A DNA stretch of 64,000 nt, taken from Trichosphaerium sp. ATCC 40318 (Eukaryota; Discosea; Flabellinia; Trichosidae). A program made the translations under genes and the position numbers. The DNA lies in assembly GCA_038496445.1 (NCBI GenBank), contig JALMLS010000612.1, forward strand, positions 62,001 through 126,000. The letters are read 5' to 3'. Numbering within the stretch: position 1 is the stretch's first letter; each line of letters begins with the position of its first letter. This document shows, piece by piece, positions 10,201-20,722 of the stretch. The notes beneath the pieces are model-generated. The model saw only the letters and a program-made list of their open reading frames with translations. It was not told the origin of the DNA and searched no databases.

Positions 10201-13200
10201 AGTGCGTATTTTTATATACCTGACTTTGCTTCTTTTTGATCTCCGCCTTCTCTTTTTGTTCAGCTTCAATTCGAAGTGCTTTTGCCTTATACATTTCTAG
10301 CTCTTCCTCAATTCTTCTCTTTTCTTCAGCTTCTGTCTGGAACTTTGTTTCAAGCAACTGTGCACGCTTTTCAAGCTGTCTTTTTTGCTGTACAATATTT
10401 GAAAGTTGTCTCGCTTCAACCTTAAGTGCACGAAGCAATCGCCTAATACAAATTTAGCTGCCAAACAAACCAAACAAGAAAGAATAAAAGAAGTCGTACA
10501 CTGCTTGTTTACGTCTCCACAAACACTGTGCGTGTACTGCACCTTTTTTCAATCTTGAGAAATACTTCCTGGCAACATAACCACGCCAATGTGCTGAAAT
10601 CGAAGTAGCAGCTCTTTCGCGCCTGTATTCCACCAAAAGGAGCTGGGCATTATGTCTTCGACATGCTGTAAAAACCAAGTCAGTCAAATTGTTAAACTCA
10701 GACTAATATATAACCTTGTTGAAGTAGTAAAGCAGCGTTCAAACATGTGGAGAGGTGTACTCTAGCGTTATACGATCGTACAACCTACGATCAAAATAAG
10801 AAATGGCAGGAACCTATTAAAAGCAAAAACTAAGGCATACAGTTTGCAATGTTGTGGCGGCTTGTGTTTGGCGTTTATCGGACACAAATTCGTATGCTAA
10901 GCTTCTCTTCCATACTGAAAACCATTAGATATTTAGCGCCTTACTTTATGGTACTATGGAAAACCGGACGTACAAGACTGTATCAAATGAATACATCTTT
11001 TGGTTTCAACGTAAATACGCCTCTGTCTGAAGCATCGCCAGTTCTTTTGTATGATTGTCACAGCCTGTGATAATCTCTCTGTTCTTTTTTGTTCTAACTC
11101 AGCGAGTTCACCTTAAATAAAAATAAGAAACAATAATCGCAAATGACACGTACCTGTCTTCATGAAAATCTTTGTAATACCAAATCTAACACGTGCAGGG
11201 TCTAGTCCTATCCTCTCAGCTAGAAGTTCAACTGCGTCTTTGTAACCACTGGCAGTGGGTCGAGGAAAGTTCTTTATGAGGAGGTTATACCTATTACATA
11301 CTGTGAAAAAACAACTCGTAAAAAAAAAACAATTAGTACCGGTTAAAGAAAAAGTCATATTTCCTTCGCGTTGGAAAACCTGCTCTACAAATACGTATTG
11401 ATTCAATAACACCACCACATCTTAGCTGCAACAATGGTTAGACGAAAACATTCCAAGTGACTTAAAAGCCTGAGTACCTGACGAAGAACTGTATTCTTGT
11501 TGAACAACAAAGGTTGTTTTTCTTCGTTGGGCTTAATACATCTAATGTAATGTGGAGAGGTTCCGTGAATAGTCTTCATTAGAGTTGATAAAGAATCCTA
11601 GAGATTACATCAAAGCAAGAAACTACCAAACTACCTGAAAGCTACCTTGAATTGTAATGCAACACTCTGTAATCCATACTTGCGTCCTCGAGATTTTGCT
11701 CCTCGTCTACCACCTTTACGACTAGGAGGAGCTTCCACCTTCTTCTGCACTGGTGCTTTGAGACCTTTGACAAACTTGTTCGCACTCTTTGTTATGAGTA
11801 TAAGTTGTAAAGGAATGACGAAATCTTTGTTCTTTATAAGAAAGGAATCAGATGAATAGGTCACTAAAACTCATGCTTAGTATTCACGTGATAAGAATTC
11901 TTGAAAACCAAAAATTACGTACCATCTCCTGCATAATGTTTGATACCGAACTCCAAGTTAGAGAATCGTGGTTTATAAAAATTAGGCTCTTTGCCAACGT
12001 TATTGTAAAGTTTTCTATGAAAGAAATTTGTAAGCAAAAGTTCTGAAGGGTATGTCTTATGTGAGCGTACTGTGTGAACGTGTCAGCAGTTGCCTAGTGA
12101 GTTGTAAGATTGAGTTTCAAGAGGATGAGTTGAGTGTTACCTTTGGGAAACGACACTCTTCGTCTAATATTTTTAGGATGCCCATAGGTTGTTCTATCAA
12201 GTCCAAGCAAGGTTGGTTATCATTGAACGCAATATCAGTCCATCCAATTTTTTCTTTCTTGTACTCTTCTTGTTCAAGTTTAAATATATGCTAGTCATAA
12301 CATTTGAGTACACCATTTTACATGAATACTTATAAGGTACCTGATTAAATTGTTGTTGAAGTACTTCATTAGCATAGTTGATACAAAATTGTTCAAAGCT
12401 GTTTGTCAGAAACGTTTCAAACCCATAAATATCTAGACAAGAATCAATTGAATGGCGTTTTATAGGCTCATTAATTGTTATGCTGTCTTACCTAGCACGC
12501 CAATAAAGTTCTCCATCTTCCCTGATGTATTGTTTATACTCTTGTTTATACGCAAAACAAGCCTATAGCGTAATGAGATTTTTAGTTAAATCATTTTTTG
12601 GTTTACCAGTCAAATAGTCTGGAGTACAACAACATTGACAATGAATCCCTTGCGCCTTCAGCATCTCCCACCTTAAGTGGCAAAAAGTACACTTCGTTTC
12701 CAGCGCTTACTTTACGCTGTGTGAAAGTTTTTGACATATCAGCAGCAGGCATGCCCTAGTACATAAAACATTTTAGAAACCACAATATTTGGATAGAAAA
12801 CGAACCAATAAGTCTGCAGCAATATTCACGGATTCCTCATTGACTATAACAGCTTCATCATCCGAAGCGGGTTCAAAACTAAGCAGTAAAGTTACATATA
12901 GTCACTGTACAAACATCTATCACGCACGTGATATTACCAATGTGAAGAATTGCAGCCAAAACACTAAAACAAACATTTGAGCAATCTTTCAGAAAAAGGT
13001 TTTGTGGTACCTGAAAATATTTTCTTGCTCCTCTTCTGTAATACCAAGTACTGATAGTGCTTCTATTGTTCTTTCAAATACTTTAGCATCATCAACGTGA
13101 GGAATATCAATATTATCGCTTTGATTTAAATAGTGAAATGTAGAAGCTGTATCAAGTTGAAATTTCTCAAAAAGCTCATCTGATGCTCCGGCACAAAGCT

Positions 13201-14570
13201 ATTTATTTGTAAGACGTTTTGTCTTCAGGAAAAAAACATCACACGTGGCTTACCTGATAAAAAATGTGATAATTTCTTTCGCCTGTTCCTATTTTGACCA
13301 GACGAGACTTTTCGAGTAGATACGTTCTTAGATTAGCACCAATAATGTTCCCTTTACGATCAAATTGAACCTCTAACCACTTACCAAAACGACTAGAGTT
13401 ATCGTTCCTGCAAAAGAAAACCCGATTAACATTACAAACCTTCCGAAAAAAATACGAACCTCAAAGTCTGGGCGTTACCAAATGCCTCTAGTATTGGAGT
13501 GCTTTTAACTACCTTGTACTCTATCGATCTCTCTGATGTAGTACCCATTGCAGCAAAATAACGCAGCAAGAACTAGCGCATCCTTGTGAATACAAGGTGT
13601 CAAAACCAAAGAGGTACGTACTTTTGTTGTCTGTAATAGATAAAATTTAGTTCACAGAATAATTCGGAAAAAAACAGGACATTGTGACAGGTGTCATTCA
13701 AAATAGAACGCAATGTCACTTTTTTTTTTTTTTTGATAAGGTCGTACCTCCGTCTTACCTGCTCCAGACTCTCCTGAAACAAGTATGGACTGATTACTTC
13801 TCTCTGTTAACATGGAACGATAAGCTTGCTCAGCAAGAGAGTATACCTAACAAAGATGTTAAAGAGTCTCGAATAGGAATCGTCAAAATTCTGTTTGCTG
13901 TCTCGTACGTGTGGCTGTAGTTTATCGATTGGTTGTTGAGCATACCCACGCATGTATTCATCTTGATAAATAGGCAATTGCTACAATTTTGTGGGTTAAG
14001 AATTAACTGTAAAAAGTGATTTTTGTTTTTATTTTAAACGCGTGTAGTACCTGGTACGGGTTCAGTGCTATCAAAATAGTAGAAGAGAAGGTGTAAATCT
14101 GGTTTTGACGATACCGCTGCTCGAGATTGTGTAATACTGCTGGCTCATGCTGTAGATGTAGAGTGAGTAGCGTGGCAATTTGTAGTATTTGACGTACGAG
14201 CAAAGAAAGTACAGTAAGATCATCTGTACCTTCTAGTATCTTTGGATTACGCCCATAAAGGCTATCTACAGGTACATCTACATACTGTAGACAAAATTTT
14301 TTAGCGAAAAGTGTCAATTCTAGCTTAGTACTTCATCGTCTTCCGTTAGTATCGTTATTTTATCTACTTTACCATCTTTAAATACTACGGGATCCTCTAC
14401 AATTTTTGTAGTCAGTATTTTAAAGCATTTTGGCTTTATAAAGCAATAGTGCTGCGTGACATACCAACAACTGCGGCTGTAAATACTTCCTCAGGTTCGG
14501 GGTTATGTGCGTCTCCTGGGTACTTCTCGACAAGCCAAACGCGTGCCCCTTTAACAAATGGTTCTGACAT
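7227..14570 (-). CDS. class-V-type unconventional myosin (motor, IQ, coiled coil, DIL)
   Basis: This is an actin-based cargo motor spread over about 30 exons. The start [20 protein letters not shown] at 14570 opens the motor. The P-loop is GESGAGKTE, followed by [10 protein letters not shown] (switch 1), DIYGFETF (relay), [11 protein letters not shown] and [14 protein letters not shown]. Loop 2 is very basic ([15 protein letters not shown]). The converter ends [11 protein letters not shown]. About six IQ motifs follow ([29 protein letters not shown] and others), then a long Lys/Glu coiled coil interrupted by a Ser/Asp-rich linker. The C-terminal cargo-binding DIL region includes [16 protein letters not shown] and [13 protein letters not shown]. 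Introns such as 14,137-14,184 are often multiples of three. One break: near 7727 an A6 run is one base short of keeping frame between SFKK and VYLTNSKG. Stop TAG at 7227. Confidence 0.93.
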
Positions 14571-15044
14571 TTACCTTTAAAATGCTACCATTTGCTCCCG
14601 AGATGCGTTTGTGATGATTTTAAAGGCGTGCACTATCAATTCACATTACCAGCGTCACAAACCCTTTTTATCATTACGGTATGACGCCATTTCATGATGT
14701 TTTACGCGCCAATGGCTGTACAAATAATGTACTGTCGTTTCACCTGTATTTGTCATATCGCGCGTATTGCGATCAGTAAATGATATCTGAGCGTAAAGAG
14801 TAACCCTTATGCAATATCAACAAGCACTCGGAGTTTATTTTGCGTCACAAAAGTCTATGCATGTCACAAAATACCTTATCACGCGTAAAGAGTTGGTGTT
14901 ATTGCTACACTTGTTATAAAGTACTTTATATTAAGATAGGGAAAAACTAATAGCGCCAGGCAATATGCGCGTACGTAACGTCGTTGCCGCACAAAGCCGA
15001 AAAATAGGTATGATGGCGCTTAAAATATGAATGTACGCAGTTAA
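14571..15044. promoter_or_regulatory. bidirectional intergenic region
   Basis: This lies between the divergent myosin and nuclease-like genes. It is rich in CG-containing words (GCGCGTATTGCG, TTACGCGCC), unlike the surrounding AT-rich DNA. I see no certain coding exon. A first exon of the downstream gene may hide near 15,010-15,045. Confidence 0.35.
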
Positions 15045-17008
15045 AAAACACAATCAGGCAATACTGCCCACAAAACACCAAATCGCCACTGGAATGACGT
15101 AAGAAACCAAAGATATTTTTTTGATAACCATTTGGCGCCTAAACTGAATATTCAAACAACGAATGACTGGTATGGTGTTTCTAACTTGGACGTTAAACGA
15201 AATGGTGGTAGAGGCATTTTATTCAAGTAAGGAGCAATGACAAAGCAAAACGATTCTCAAAAAAAGCAAAAAAACGTTTGACTTTTTGTGGATGTTTGAC
15301 GAAATAACTAAGTGTCTTGTTATCTTTTAGGCACAGTGACTCCATATTAGTGGCTCTGAGAACCATTTATCCAGAAACAGAGTGGTCTGAATTGCAATTA
15401 AAGCACGTGCGGTGAAATAATAAAGATTTGCAAATAACAGGATTTTTTTTAAGTCGAGTGCCAAAGAGTTACTTGGATAACGTTGCAACACTAAAACAAT
15501 TGATGGAATCTATAGGTTCTAAAATTGGTATCCAGTCCATGGAGCACTGGTACAATGTCACACTCGAAGACATTGTGCGTCATGGCGGAGGAAGAATAGT
15601 AGAGAGGTACTTTAAACAAAAAAGTCCTCAACAGGCACTTTCTTACATGCTCTAGGTATGACAAGTCTATATCTCGTGCCCTCAAATCTATCTTCCCCGA
15701 GATAAAGTGGATCGAATGGAAATTTAAGTATGTAATAACTTTGTCTGGCACCAGCTCATAAGATTCTTATTTATTTCTAGGCATGCGCCTTTGGGGTATT
15801 GGCAAAACATGGAAAATCAGCGTAATAAGATGGACTTTGCGAGCCAAGAGCTCAATTACAAGACAGTTGATGACTGGGAAAGGGTAAATCGCAGGTCTTT
15901 AATAAAGCACGTTGGTCTTGGCCTTTTAAATGAGTATGTTGGCATCCTTCAGACAATGTTCTAATAGTTTCTTGAGATACAACAATTCAGGTTCCAAAGC
16001 GCTAAGAGCTATCTATCCTGCACACTCATGGGATCACATACGATCGAGGTACCTGTGATACATCATTTAACGATCTAACTATCAGTAGGAGAAGCTCAGG
16101 GCACTGGCAAACCAAACAAAATGTTATTAATTTCCTGCAAAGTATGAGAAAAAAACGAGCTTTGAAACTAAAGTGTTTAGATACTGAAAGGTTGTTGGGT
16201 ATAAAGAATCCTAATGAATGGTATCGTGTATCTAAAAAACAACTTATGAAACTTGGTGGTTCAGGTGTACTTAACGGACAGTTCCCACAATGCCTACGTT
16301 ACGTGTATCCAACACAAAACTGGAAAATGGAGCAGTTCAGCAAACGAGAAAAGCGATCATACCAAAGGTATTGTTAATGCCACTACAATCTTATTAAGAT
16401 TATAAGGATTCTCTTCATTCTTTCTGCACGTGCCTTAACGCCGTTTGAAGTACTTGAAGACGCTAATATTGCTGAACGAATTGGTTCAGTTCTGCCTGTA
16501 ATTGTTGACGTCTTTGTACCAGCACTCAGCCTTGCACTCGAATATCAAGGTACGTCACTATCTCCACTTACAAATGAGTTGATTACACATATTTATTAAT
16601 CTATTAGGAGAGCATCATTACCATGATAACATAGCGTTATATGGGTCTGCGAGCTTCCAAAAATCTCGAGATGACGTCAAACATCAAATGTGTAAATCGG
16701 CTGGTAACAAACTTTGTTTTTTTGCTTTAACACCACGTCAATTTATTAAAAAGATACCTGTAGGTATTTCCCTTATAAAAATACCTTACTGGTGGGACTT
16801 CAAGATTAACAGTCTGAAAGCTACAATCACCTATTTCAGGTAATTCCTTTTGTTTGTTTTTTGCACTTTTTTCTTGATTTTTCTTTGTGTTTGTTTTGCC
16901 TGTTACTCAAACAACATTTGCAGGCCGGATATATTGCTCACTATGTCAAAAAAATCAAGGCCTGTTATAGAACCTAGTCTTGCTCAACGTAAAGGATACT
17001 TTAAGTGA
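15045..17008 (+). CDS. WYxV-module protein with PD-(D/E)XK-like C-terminal domain
   Basis: The protein, ~500 residues over about ten exons, has no family name I can give. About four copies of a ~70-residue module repeat: a helix, then W-Y/E-x-V-(S/T/N), then a Gly-rich turn, then YP..W. Examples are NDWYGVSNLD, EHWYNVTLEDIVRHGGG, DDWERVNRRSL and NEWYRVSKKQLMKLGGSG, followed by TIYPETEW, SIFPEIKW, AIYPAHSW and YVYPTQNW. The C-terminal ~150 residues contain DVFVPALSLALEYQGEHHYHD, then SLIKIPYWWDFKINSL and RPDILL. The spaced D and E-x-Q resemble a PD-(D/E)XK nuclease core. I recall proteins of this general form in protists, but no experimentally defined role. Splicing joins the exons in frame. 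No start codon is visible in the first open segment, so a 5' exon is missing. Stop TGA at 17006-17008. Confidence 0.7.
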
Positions 17009-17619
17009 TGAATAACAAGTGCTACATCTAAGAGGTTCAACACCGAATTGTAAACCTACGATCGATTCTCATTGTGAAATCACACTGTGCTAAACATGTG
17101 AAAAGCATCAGGCAAATGGGACAGGATGAGTGGTCCCCCAAGGTCAAAAAAAAACTAGCTTCGCTAATGAGACACTCCTTAATCCAATTAAAAGGCTCAC
17201 TGTTTCTACACGCTGTGTAGTTCAAAAAAAGACCTGGAGCAAGTAAATCAAATAAACACAGTTTTTAAGTGACTGACCTCTAACTAATGTGATTAAACAG
17301 TTTTGTTGATTAATAGTAGCACATCACTTGCAAGTTACTTAATTAACAAATTCAAATATATTGAAGTAAACTAACGTTGACTATAGCTAAAGAAATCAAA
17401 CTAAACAATTATTCGATTTTGTATTGAAACACATGTGAATTGGAAGAATTTATGAAGAAACTTGAACATGACATAGAACACGCTAATAGCTCAGTTAACA
17501 CTAAGTATGTTGTACCTCTTTTGAATGCACTTAATACTTCTTTCATAAACTACGTTCTAGACATAGACATGATTCAAAGGTACTGCTTTATCCACATATT
17601 GAAATACATAAACAAATTA
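17009..17619. other. intergenic region with a diverged duplicate
   Basis: This lies between two convergent genes. A segment at 17,466-17,505 resembles one at 17,864-17,911 in the 3' part of the next gene. They share the blocks ATAGAACACGC and AACACTAAG in the same order and orientation, with changed sequence between. A 69-codon plus-strand frame (17,440-17,649) covers the first copy but shows no family signal, so I do not call it a gene. Confidence 0.35.
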
Positions 17620-18809
17620 TCAAAAGATTGGCGAATAATTATAAAGTAAAGCTAGCAAACTTGTGAGCACTCTTCCTGCCTTCAGAAACATAAAGTTTGA
17701 AATCATGGCTTTTATGGCGTCACCAGTATGTGGAATATTTTCATCGGTATTCAAACATTTTTTCGGCATGCCATTGAAGACATATACTGGATAATTGGAA
17801 GCAAGGTCAGTTCACTGTACACATGATAGATGATTAAATAGTTGTACAAAACTACTTGAATCATGACTCACGATAGAACACGCAAATTGCTTTTCTACAA
17901 TCAACACTAAGTTCTTGATTTCTTGAAGTGATTACCTTTTTTTTGAGAAGCCACGGTCATGATGATTTAGAGTTACAGCTTGAGAAGATAGAATATTCCT
18001 AATATTTTGGTCTGCACCCGCCATATACCGAGATTTGAGGCCATAAGATGTAAAGTTGAGTGGAAGCGGGCCATCCATTTTGAAGTATCCCATAGCTTTT
18101 GGATCCTACGCTTTGTTAATACTCCTTACGCCTTTTGACATCAATCCAAATCACACCTCACTAACAACAGCTCCAAATAACTCCAGGCCTAGACAATGTC
18201 CAATAATAACAAAGTAACCTCCATTGTCCACATCCTAATAGCTCGTGAGGTAGTATCATTTCAAAAGCAATATTATTGCACAATGTCATACCTCTTTCAT
18301 CCATGATAGAAATAATTTTCCAACTCTGTACAGGTCTGATGACGGAGACAATGATGCGGCACCACCAGGGAAAAATACCTGTTCAACAGACAACATGTCA
18401 AGAAAATGTCGTAAACATTTCGGAATAATAATAAAACAAGGTTGCTTACACCGCTAAGGGCCTCAAAATAGTATCGAAGTTCTTCAGTAGATGCTGTAGA
18501 GCTTTAGTGCGTTAAGAAGCAAGAAAACGGAATTTGCAATTCAAAACGTCATGCTGGATACAGTATTGGTACTGTGCGAGCCCCAGATGCTTCTAGAAAC
18601 TGAAAAGAACGTATTAAGATCAGTTGGAATAAAGGTAGACGTACTTTTGGGTACGAAGCCGGGAAATACTGACCTCGCTTCGACTCTTGCGTAACAACCC
18701 CAAAAATTGGACTATCATTAAGTGCATATACTAAAATCGATTAAATAAGCAATCGTGCAACGACTGCACCTGCAACCACAAGTAATACGCCAAGGGCTGC
18801 CTTGGACAT
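17620..18809 (-). CDS. gamma-glutamyl hydrolase (folylpolyglutamate hydrolase), damaged 3' end
   Basis: This is a secreted or lysosomal cysteine peptidase of the class-I glutaminase-amidotransferase fold that trims poly-gamma-glutamate from folates. A signal peptide starts at 18809 (SKAALGVLLVVAVYA). Spliced exons give DSPIFGVVTQES, FLEASGARTVPIL, ALSGVFFPGG, VIIGHCLGLELFG (nucleophile Cys) and GPLPLNFTSYGLKSR. All are characteristic of the family and are joined by introns of 30-75 nt. The C-terminal block that should carry the catalytic His is split between frames: SNYPVYV, then QWHAEK one frame over, then NIPHTGDAIKAMI back in the first frame. Loss and regain of single bases explains this best, so the gene is either a recent pseudogene or carries assembly errors. 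The final stop (TGA at 17620-17622) is therefore tentative. Confidence 0.8.
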
Positions 18810-19331
18810 GTTTAGAATATTTAAGAGACATTGACCGGAGGAATACTGTTCTGGGTTTTGCTCCCGCATGGCACTACAGACACTTTAAGAATAAATCAGT
18901 CTTTGGTTTGACGAGTGCAATGTTGTTTACACCAAGCATCCTAAAGCCAACTGTTAACAACGCTGAAGAACATAAGATACCTGCCTAGTAGTTTCCTGCT
19001 CATTTATGTGACATCTGACCTCTTGTTTGCTGTACATCAAAGCCTTGAACTACCTCGCAGGCCTTTGTTTTGTAAAACGACAAATTATCTTTGCGTCAAG
19101 TGTACTTAGCTAAAATGAGTACTATAGACTTGTTGAAGTATTGGCGGTTCAAACATGTTTCATGAAACGCCACCTTCCTTTATAAGTCTTACAAAGAAAC
19201 ATGAATAAACCCTTGTGGAGAGAGAAATTTATGTTTCAATAGTGATTTTATTCTTATTCACAGTTTAGTTTGAACTATTGGTGAAAAAGGGAACAGTATT
19301 TTTTCATACGAAAAAAAACAAGCTTTTACCC
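18810..19331. other. intergenic region
   Basis: This separates two minus-strand genes and should hold the promoter of the gamma-glutamyl hydrolase. A plus-strand frame at 18,755-18,988 overlaps that gene's first exon and has no family signal. I see nothing else. Confidence 0.35.
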
Positions 19332-20478
19332 TTATACACCACCATAGTCCATCTGAAGTTGTATACTTGTAGAAAGCTGTCTTAGGACTTGTTCTGGGTC
19401 AGGGCCCTTGTTTATGATTGAGCACACTTCCAAGTACTACAACCACGCATTAGACAACATTAAAAATACTGCCAAAAAAAGTTAAAAGGTTACCTCTAGT
19501 CCCTTTTCTAGTGCCCATTTACGTGCAAAGCCAGAGTTAAAATTGCTATGTTTGCCTCCTGCTTGATCGGACTTTAGTCCTACAATGATAACCTTGAGAT
19601 TTGTTTGTCCAAAGTTATCAGCATCTAAATACCACTGTCTTGCAGCTAAAAAAACAATTAACAACTAAAAATAAAAACAAAACTTTCTTTTCATTTGAGG
19701 CAAAGAAGAAGCTCTGTACCTTGAAATGACAGTTTATCACTAACATCAAAGCATATCACAGCACCTAATAAGTACTTGGATGCATGAACAAAAGGATGCT
19801 TGTCACTACAACAGTTATACACAGCATACAATCCGGTACAAAAAAAGTAGGTAAAAATAAAGAACAAATGTACCTGTCATAAGCAGGGTCTCCACCTCCT
19901 GCTCTCACCCTAAGTCAAGGTTGTTATGTAATCACCTAAGTTGATGGCCACTCTTGTTACATAGCGTACCGTTGTAATGCTTTTAATTCGAGTTTGACGC
20001 TTCTTTTCTTTTTACCGATTTTGCTTAAAATTACACTCGCCCATTCAGGCGTAATTTGAAATTTCTACGCGTGGTAAGCGATATTCTGATTAATAACAGT
20101 TTTTAAGGGCAGTTGAACAAAGTTATGAATTTCTTCCTTTCCGCATCATCACGTACCGGTTTTTCTTCATAGGCGCCGTAAACAGGTGTAACGTACCTAT
20201 TGAGTTGAATTGACATTTGTACCAAAGGAAACAATATTTGAACGGTTACCAACGTACTTGGAGTACTCAAAGTACTTTTTTTTGTTCGCAGAGCTTATAT
20301 CTTTGGATTTAAAGCACAATTTGTTAATGAAAGTGCTCTTACCTTTAAATTGTTACTGCAAGGCCTCTAATAAATAATACACGCTGCGAGAGCGTATTAT
20401 GGCCATTTCTAGATTTAACGACATACCTACTCCCGGTGCACCAGTAACGTATATTCTGTACTTGTAGTCGTATGACAT
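19332..20478 (-). CDS. atypical Ras/Rab-like small GTPase
   Basis: The start MSYDYKYRIYVTGAPGVG is spliced through an intron inside the P-loop to KSTFINKLCF, giving a complete Walker A GAPGVGKST. Later exons give SVKLELKAL, AGGGDPAYDRDKHPFVHASK, GAVICFDVSDKLSF, LKVIIVGLKSDQ and YLEVCSIINKGPDPEQVL. They follow the G-domain order of Rab/Ras proteins: DxxG region, beta-5 with the N/TKxD position, then the SAK region. Substitutions are notable. The DxxG position reads RAGGGD, N/TKxD reads LKSD, and the usual SAK is CSI. The C-terminus (QLQMDYGGV) lacks a prenylation cysteine. Nucleotide binding is plausible, but GTP hydrolysis and specificity are uncertain. At least six short introns, stop TAA at 19332-19334. 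Confidence 0.65.
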
Positions 20479-20722
20479 TACGAAGGGATAAGTTTTAACG
20501 CGTAGTAAACGACTTGCGTTGAACTAGCGGTTTTTTTGTCAATTGTTCATTTTTTATTGTGACATTCATGAAACACGTAAGACCTTCGGAACTTTAGATT
20601 TGAACATAAACAACCCTTTTTGGGGATTTATTAAAAATACATATAGAGGTAGAGCCAAGCCATACTACTTACTGGTTGAAGGTAACACGTGCTTTGTTCA
20701 CTAATTGAAACCTCATATTTTT

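Noticed and set aside
18755-18988. 77-codon plus-strand ORF
   Set aside because: It overlaps the signal-peptide exon of gamma-glutamyl hydrolase on the other strand, has no family signal and no leader.
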